From Hevea brasiliensis (lineage: Eukaryota; Streptophyta; Magnoliopsida; Malpighiales; Euphorbiaceae), in NCBI RefSeq assembly GCF_030052815.1, contig NC_079501.1, forward strand, positions 78,884,979 to 78,948,978: a stretch of DNA of 64,000 nucleotides. Direction: 5' to 3'. Each line of letters opens with the position of its first letter. Position 1 is the stretch's first letter. A model generated the notes under the pieces. That model worked only from the letters and a program-made list of their open reading frames with translations. It was not told the origin of the DNA and searched no databases. Shown one piece after another: positions 58,463-64,000 of this stretch. A program made the translations under genes and the position numbers.

Positions 58463-61400
58463 AGTAACACCCCTATTTGCATAGCCTGGTATATTTCACT
58501 ATTCCGGTGACCGGTGTCAGTCCGAAAAATTAAGGGGATTAGAACCACATCTAAGACAACTAGATAAGCCCTGAACACAAATAATTAGTAATTATCAATT
58601 GGTTAAGTATAAATAAGAAAAATAGAACACTTGAAGTTAAATGAGCCGAGAGTCACAGCGATGGGTGACCTTATCTGGAAGGACTGCGGGTCAATTGAAA
58701 CTCGAATTTCAAACCGTAAAATGTGACGTTACGGTCCTTAGGACTATTGCGAACACAGTGGAAAAGAGAAAATCACAAAACAGAATTGTTAAGCCAGTCA
58801 AATAATTACGTCAGGGATCCGGAAGAAATATTGAATTATTTATAAACCGGATCGAACTGGAGAGGGGCAATTTGGTCAATTGACCCCTAGAGCTAACTCC
58901 TGACCTAACTGTCAAATAAAATCGGAGAAAAGAAAATTTTGGGATCAGGAATTAAATTAAAGAACTAAAGAGAAATAAATAAAGAAAGAAAAAAGAAAAA
59001 GTTAAAAAAGTGAAAAAGTTATTACATCATGCATGACATCATGCATGATGCAATAAACTTAGTAATTAAAAATTTAGAATTATAGGGTAATTATGAGTTT
59101 ATTTAGATTAAAAATACATAAAAAGAAAAGAAAAGAAAAGAAAAACTAAAGTCTTCTTCTCCCTCACCAAGCCGGCTCTCTCTCTCCCTCACTAGTCCTC
59201 CATGAAAGCTCATTTTTTAGCTCGAAGAAAACCTAATTTCAGCCATAGAAATTGTAAGCTCCTTAATTAAACCTTGTTTGGGCAACTAGAAAAGAAATTT
59301 GATCATGAAATTTTGGAAGAAAAGTGAAGGATTTGAGTGGTTGAATTTCAAAGAGAAAGGTTAGTAAGCTAAACTTTGAATTTCTAGTTTAATTATTGTG
59401 TTTATAGTTGAATAAACTTAGAAATTATAAGAAATGGAAAAGAAAACAATTGTTGGAGCACTATATGTGAATTCGGCCAGCTAGGGTTTAAGTTAAGAAG
59501 GAATGCTTTTGATGCAAATTATGAAGTAGTTAAGCTTGAATGAGTTGAGAAATTATGTTTATATACTTTGAATTAGTAAAATGTAACATAATTAGTGAGT
59601 TAGGGTTTTGGGAGACAAAATTTTGAGAATTGGTCAAATGGTGTGTTTGACCTTGTTTGAGCTGAAAAATGGTCATGTATGACCAATTATGGTGTGTTGA
59701 AGTGTTGGAACCAAATGGAACTTTGGATTAGTTATGGACATTCTGTAGGCAGTAGGACCAAGGTCCCTTTCAGGGACCAAAACTAAAAAATTACCAACCC
59801 AATTGGTGTGAGGCCAATTGTGAATGAAACTAGACACAAAATGACACATTTTTCATTTAGGAATCATGCCTAGAAAGTGACCATAGCATAGTGAACAAAT
59901 TGACCAAATCCGGATTAGGCAATCTGACTTGTACAAAAATGACCAAATGAATAGTATTTGTTTATTTGGCCATATCTTGGGCTAGGCAGGTCCAAATGAC
60001 CTGAAATTTACCAGTGGAAAGCTGAGACATAGCCCTACAACCTTCATGAAGAACACAAACCCAAATTATGCCCTTAACCAAGTCATTTAGCCACCCAAAT
60101 TTAGTGACCTAAAACTGCTAGAACCAGGTTTGGTGCCCAGAAAATCTGGGTTAGACCAATCCAGCCAGCCATGTTTAAATGGCTATAACTTGAGCTACAA
60201 AACTCCAAATGGAGTGATTCAAAAAGGGAAATAAATTTAAGACAATAAGGAGCAATTTCTATGAAGAAAACATAGCCAAATTCTAGCAGCAACATGACCA
60301 GTGGAACAGTACAAAATAGGACACAAAAACTAAAAATTTACAATTTTGCCTAAAAGACTTAAGATTGGAGAAAATGACCAAAACCAATAAGTTAGGTAAC
60401 CAAAATGTGGTATGTGGGTATAATTGGATTTCCCATACCTATTAAGCATAAGAAAATCAATATTTTGACTTGAATAGTACCATGAATAGTAACCTCAACA
60501 TGAAAATTTTCAAGAATGTAAGTTTAAGCATATTGGGGCTAGAATTGAACATATATAAATTAATTAATATAATTATTGTGAGGCAAAGATACTGAGACAC
60601 TATAAATTTCGTGTTTTAGCTGAAAAAGACTGGAAGGTCTAAGGGACTGAGTTAAGGCTTAGAGGTGACTCATGTCAAGTTTGTGCACAATAAACCTTAT
60701 TTAAGCATTTTATCATTGAAAAATTGATTTAGTACGCATTATGAAATTTCTGTGTTAATTATAAGTTTAATAATTTTTGTGTTGCCACTTTGTGAATGAA
60801 AGGTGACTTTGGAAATTTAGTGTGATTTGCATGAAATATTTGAACAAATTGCTTTAAATTGATTTCGGATTCACACTTAGCATGACAGTGCCTTATTATT
60901 CCTCCTCCATTTATGGGGTTGAGATCGATTATTTTCCTCCCTCTCTGGTTTACCAGTTGAGACTGTAGATCATTAGCTAGCTAGCTACCTCCCTTATTGA
61001 TTTCGATTAGTAAGGTTGTAGATTGCTTTGTCGTGGTGTACAACATGGCAATGATCGAAAATTTTGTGTTATGGCTTAAGTTGTGTATGAATTGGCAACA
61101 CTGTGTTTTTTAAATTATTTGACAAAAATTATACTATAATGAGTTTTGATAATTTGTGAAATGTGATTGTGAAATATTTAAATTGTGATTTATCAATGAA
61201 TGTTTTAAGTACTGCATTTTGAATTTTTATTGTGCACCACTGAGTATTTTTATACTCAGCGATAGCTTATTTTGCTGTCGCAGATAAGAGCAAGAAAAAA
61301 GCAGCAGGGTGAGCTGCTGAATTGACAAGGACTTCACTGATCTTTTTGTACGGGTATTTATTTATACCCTTGTAGTTATTTGATGTAAATATTATAGTGT

Positions 61401-61904
61401 CTTATGTATTAATGTAAAGTTGAGCAGTTGTATAGTAAATTGTAATATTGTTTTTTGGATTTTCTTTTTGTAAATTAAGATCTGTATTTGTAAATTAAGT
61501 CCTTTATGCAATGTGAAGGAATTTATGAAGTATTTGAGATGACAAACTTTGATTGAATTGTGTTAACTTGAGTTGTTTTGGTGTTAGGAGTTGTGAAAAC
61601 AATTATTGAAAGTGTTTTTATAGGTTTTTGAAGAACTGTTTTCTCAAAATACATACGGCACTCTGCCGAAATTTTTTCAAAAATTACGTAAAAATAAAAA
61701 TGGATAAAATTTTTTATTAGTTTTGAAACTTCAATTAAATGTGTTTAATTCCTACTAAAATGCTCACCACTTCCAAAATGTAAGAAAATGGTTTTAAAAT
61801 CCCTTATAGGATACTTAATGAGTTATCAGTAGGTGGAGTTCAGTAGTTCATTAGGTATTCTATGGGATCATGTTATGCCTTACAGAGAGGGGTAAGGTGT
61901 GACA
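58463..61904 (+). repeat. Solo LTR of a Tekay-type chromovirus, TSD ccata
   Basis: 3442 bp, starting agtaacacccc (first T of TGTAACACC changed) and ending GGTGTGACA. It is flanked by ccata at 58458-58462 and 61905-61909 in integrase of Copia copy 1. It shares end sequences and internal modules (ctcagcgatagctt near 61256, gcactctgccgaaa near 61670, catgttatgccttacagag at the end) with the 42-54 kb LTRs in the opposite orientation, but is clearly another subfamily. No PBS, PPT or coding domain is attached. Confidence 0.9.
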
Positions 61905-63914
61905 CCATATCTCATAAGGTGTGGAAGAGACTGATTTTGATGGAATCTAATTCAGAATATGCAACGCTGATTCTAATGCAAATCCCCAAGAGGAGATTGG
62001 CATATCAGTATAGCTCATCATACTGTGTACCATATCTAATAGGGTATGATTTCTCCTTTCAGATACACCATTCAATTGTGGCGTTCCTGGAGGAGTCAGT
62101 TGGGAGACAATGCCATGCTCTTTCAAGTATTCATCAAATTCAGTACTTAAGTATTCACCTCCACGATCTGATTGAAGAGTTTTAATAATTTTTCCTGTTT
62201 GATTTTCTACTTTACATTTAAATTCTTTGAACTTTTCAAAGGATTCATGTTTTTATTTTATTAAATACAAATACCCAAACCTTGATTTATCATCAGTAAA
62301 GGTAATGAAGTAATGAAAATCGTCTCTAGCCATTTCCTTAAATGGACCACATACATCACTATGTATTAATTCCAAAATATTTTCAGCTTTTAACCCTTGT
62401 CCAATAAAAGGTGATCTAGTCATTTTGCCTTGAAGACAGGATTCACAAGTTGGAGTAGGTTCAGAACCCAATGAGGATAAAATCCCCATTTTCTCCAGCA
62501 TTGCAATCCTATCTTCTACAATATGACCTAATCTTAAGTGCCAAATATATTTTGAACTTGAGTTGATTTTCATCATGGCATTACATTCATTTAGATTGCT
62601 TGCATTAGATTTGTATTTAACATTATTATCTAAATAATAAAGTCCATTATGCATATAACCCAAACCAACATATTTATTTCCAAAATAAATATTAAAAACA
62701 TCATTTGTGAATTGAAATTCATAACCATTTCTAGTCAAACTAGATATAGAAATGATATTCTTAAAAGCATCAGGTACATGCAAAACATTATTTAAATATA
62801 AAACACGTCCACATATGTATAAAGATTTAGATCCTATGGCTAAAGCTTTAACAGTTGAGCTATTGCCAACTCGGAGTCTAATATCTCGTGACTGCAAGCT
62901 GCTACTACTTGCTAGTTCCTGTATATCAAAAGTAATGTGAGAACTAGCATAAGTATCTAAAACCCAAGCTGTAGATGAACTATGAGTATCATCAGAATCT
63001 AAATAATAAGACACAGACATACTTTATGAAGGTTTATCCTTCTTGCCCTTCAGAGAAGCAAGATACTCTGGGCAGTTCCTTTTCCAGTGCCTATCCTTCT
63101 GGTAATGGAAACACTTTCCCTTGCCTTTGTCAGCTTTGGTCTTGCCCTTTTGTTTGGCTATCTTCTTGGAAGGTCTAGGAATTTGAGGTTTCTTATTCTT
63201 ATTGCCCTTCTTCTTTTTGGACTTTCCAGCAGAAGAAGAAGATGCAATCAAAGCCACCTCTTTTCCTTTATTGCCCAGCATATTCTTTTGGGCAATAACC
63301 AGCATGTTAAGCAACCCAGCCAAAGTACACTCTTGCTTTGTCATATGGAAATTTGTCACAAAATTCCCAAATGACTCAGGCAAGGACTGAAGGATCAGAT
63401 TCGTCTGCAGTTGGAAATCCATGTGAAAATCAAGATGGTCCAGCTACTCAATAAGTCGAATCATCTTGTGGACATGATCTCCTATGTTCTTTCCCTCAAA
63501 CATCCTCATGCGGAATAGCTGTCTAGATATCTCATACCTAGCATTCCTGCTGTGCTCACCATATAACTCTTGCAGGTGAAGGAGGATCTCACTTGCATTT
63601 TGCATATTTTCATGCTGCTTCTGTAACTCATTACTCATAGAAGTAAGCATGTAACATTTGGCTCTCATATCATGCTCCTTCTACTTGTCCAAAGTATCTA
63701 GTTCCTCTTGAGTGGCCTCTAGAGGTAAAGGACCAGGAATCTTTGAGTCTAAAACATATCCAATACGTTCTAGGTTCAGGATAAGTTTTAAATTTCTTAG
63801 CCAATCAAAAAGATTAGGTCCTGTCAACCTATTATGATCAAGTATGCTCGCAAGGATATTGGATGGTGGTGGTTGTATGCTCATTATTATCAGAAAATTA
63901 ATTGCAGAAAACAA
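61905..63914 (-). pseudogene. Copia copy 1 gag, protease and integrase (N-terminal part)
   Basis: Gag starts at 63914 or the inner ATG 63881 (MSIQPPPSNILASIL). It is open in pieces: 63914-63681, 63668-63444 and 63422-63024, with single stops between. The knuckle reads CFHYQKDRHWKRNC near 63075-63120, with Cys-to-Tyr and Gly-to-Arg changes that would damage zinc binding. Protease (63020 on) reads AWVLDTYASSHIT, so the DTGAS glycine is lost. Pre-integrase WHLRLGHI and CESCLQGKM, then the core start ELIHSDVCGPF, run to 62253. The remaining core to 61905 is frame-broken. The element has decayed further than copy 2. Confidence 0.87.
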
Positions 63915-64000
63915 CTACATTAATTAGTAAATGTATCAAGTAATTAACAAAAATGATTATGGTCTTTTAATCAAATTGGTCCTCCCACTAACTTGGCGAA
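63915..64000 (-). other. Copia copy 1 leader, partial
   Basis: Matches 41949-42066 of copy 2 (e.g. gattatggtcttttaatcaaattggtc). It continues beyond the window, where the 5' LTR is expected. Confidence 0.75.

Larger units (their letters stand above)
32227..64000 (-). mobile_element. Copia copy 1 (long-LTR, Angela/Tork-like), interrupted twice, 5' end off window
   Basis: The 3' LTR is 32227-34339. RNase H and RT run 34354-35886, continue at 57974-58462, then 61905-63914 (integrase, protease, gag), with leader to the window edge. The breaks are copy 2 (35887-57973, TSD ttttg) and a solo Tekay-type LTR (58463-61904, TSD ccata). Coding continuity across each break, judged against copy 2, shows it is one element. 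Its 5' LTR is beyond 64000. The lineage name is tentative, based on protein motifs and 2.1-kb LTRs. Confidence 0.85.

Noticed and set aside
57974..63914. A third Copia element
   Set aside because: Target duplications and tiling of coding pieces show that it is the 5' part of copy 1, whose 3' part is 32227-35886.

Overview
The window looks like nuclear, AT-rich, heterochromatic DNA from a eudicot plant. It is built almost entirely of nested LTR retrotransposons. I see no host gene, rRNA, tRNA gene or CRISPR array. The species cannot be named from the sequence. The mix of Sirevirus, Athila, CRM-like and Tekay-like Ty3/Gypsy and a long-LTR Ty1/Copia family is typical of plant pericentromeric regions. 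All coding regions carry stops or frameshifts, many explainable as C-to-T changes in glutamine, arginine or tryptophan codons.

Layout. 1-8367 is the 3' part of a Sirevirus (+): gag end, pol, env-like ORF, polypurine tracts and 3' LTR. It appears inserted in a Copia LTR whose remainder runs 8368-9663. 9693 to about 17.7 kb is a decayed minus-strand chromovirus (gag, PR, start of RT). It is interrupted by a 4.3-kb Tekay-type solo LTR (9820-14101) and by a TRIM array of four LTRs and three internal domains (14680-15553). 17.7-18.8 kb holds no recognisable gene.

From about 18.8 kb to the right edge the elements are stacked, and direct repeats support most joints. An Athila element (+, to 31965) is interrupted in gag by a CRM-like element (-, 21091-28840, TSD cgcat). 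Athila RT carries a 238-bp insert (31648-31885) and ends where a Tekay-type LTR begins (31966-32226). That LTR is interrupted by Copia copy 1 (-, 32227 to beyond 64000). Copy 1 is interrupted by a second copy of the same family, copy 2 (-, 35887-57973, TSD ttttg), and by a solo Tekay-type LTR (58463-61904, TSD ccata). Copy 2 carries in its leader a full-length Tekay-type chromovirus (-, 42385-54590, TSD catat).

No cellular pathway is encoded. Each element once encoded its own Gag, protease, reverse transcriptase/RNase H and integrase. LTRs supplied promoter and polyadenylation signals, PBS sites matching initiator tRNA-Met primed minus-strand DNA, and polypurine tracts primed plus-strand DNA. 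The most noteworthy points are the insertion order that can be read from target-site duplications, the CRM-like pol that runs into its own LTR, the env-like Sirevirus ORF with a gene-like leader and possible intron, and the TRIM array with an exact 241-bp period.
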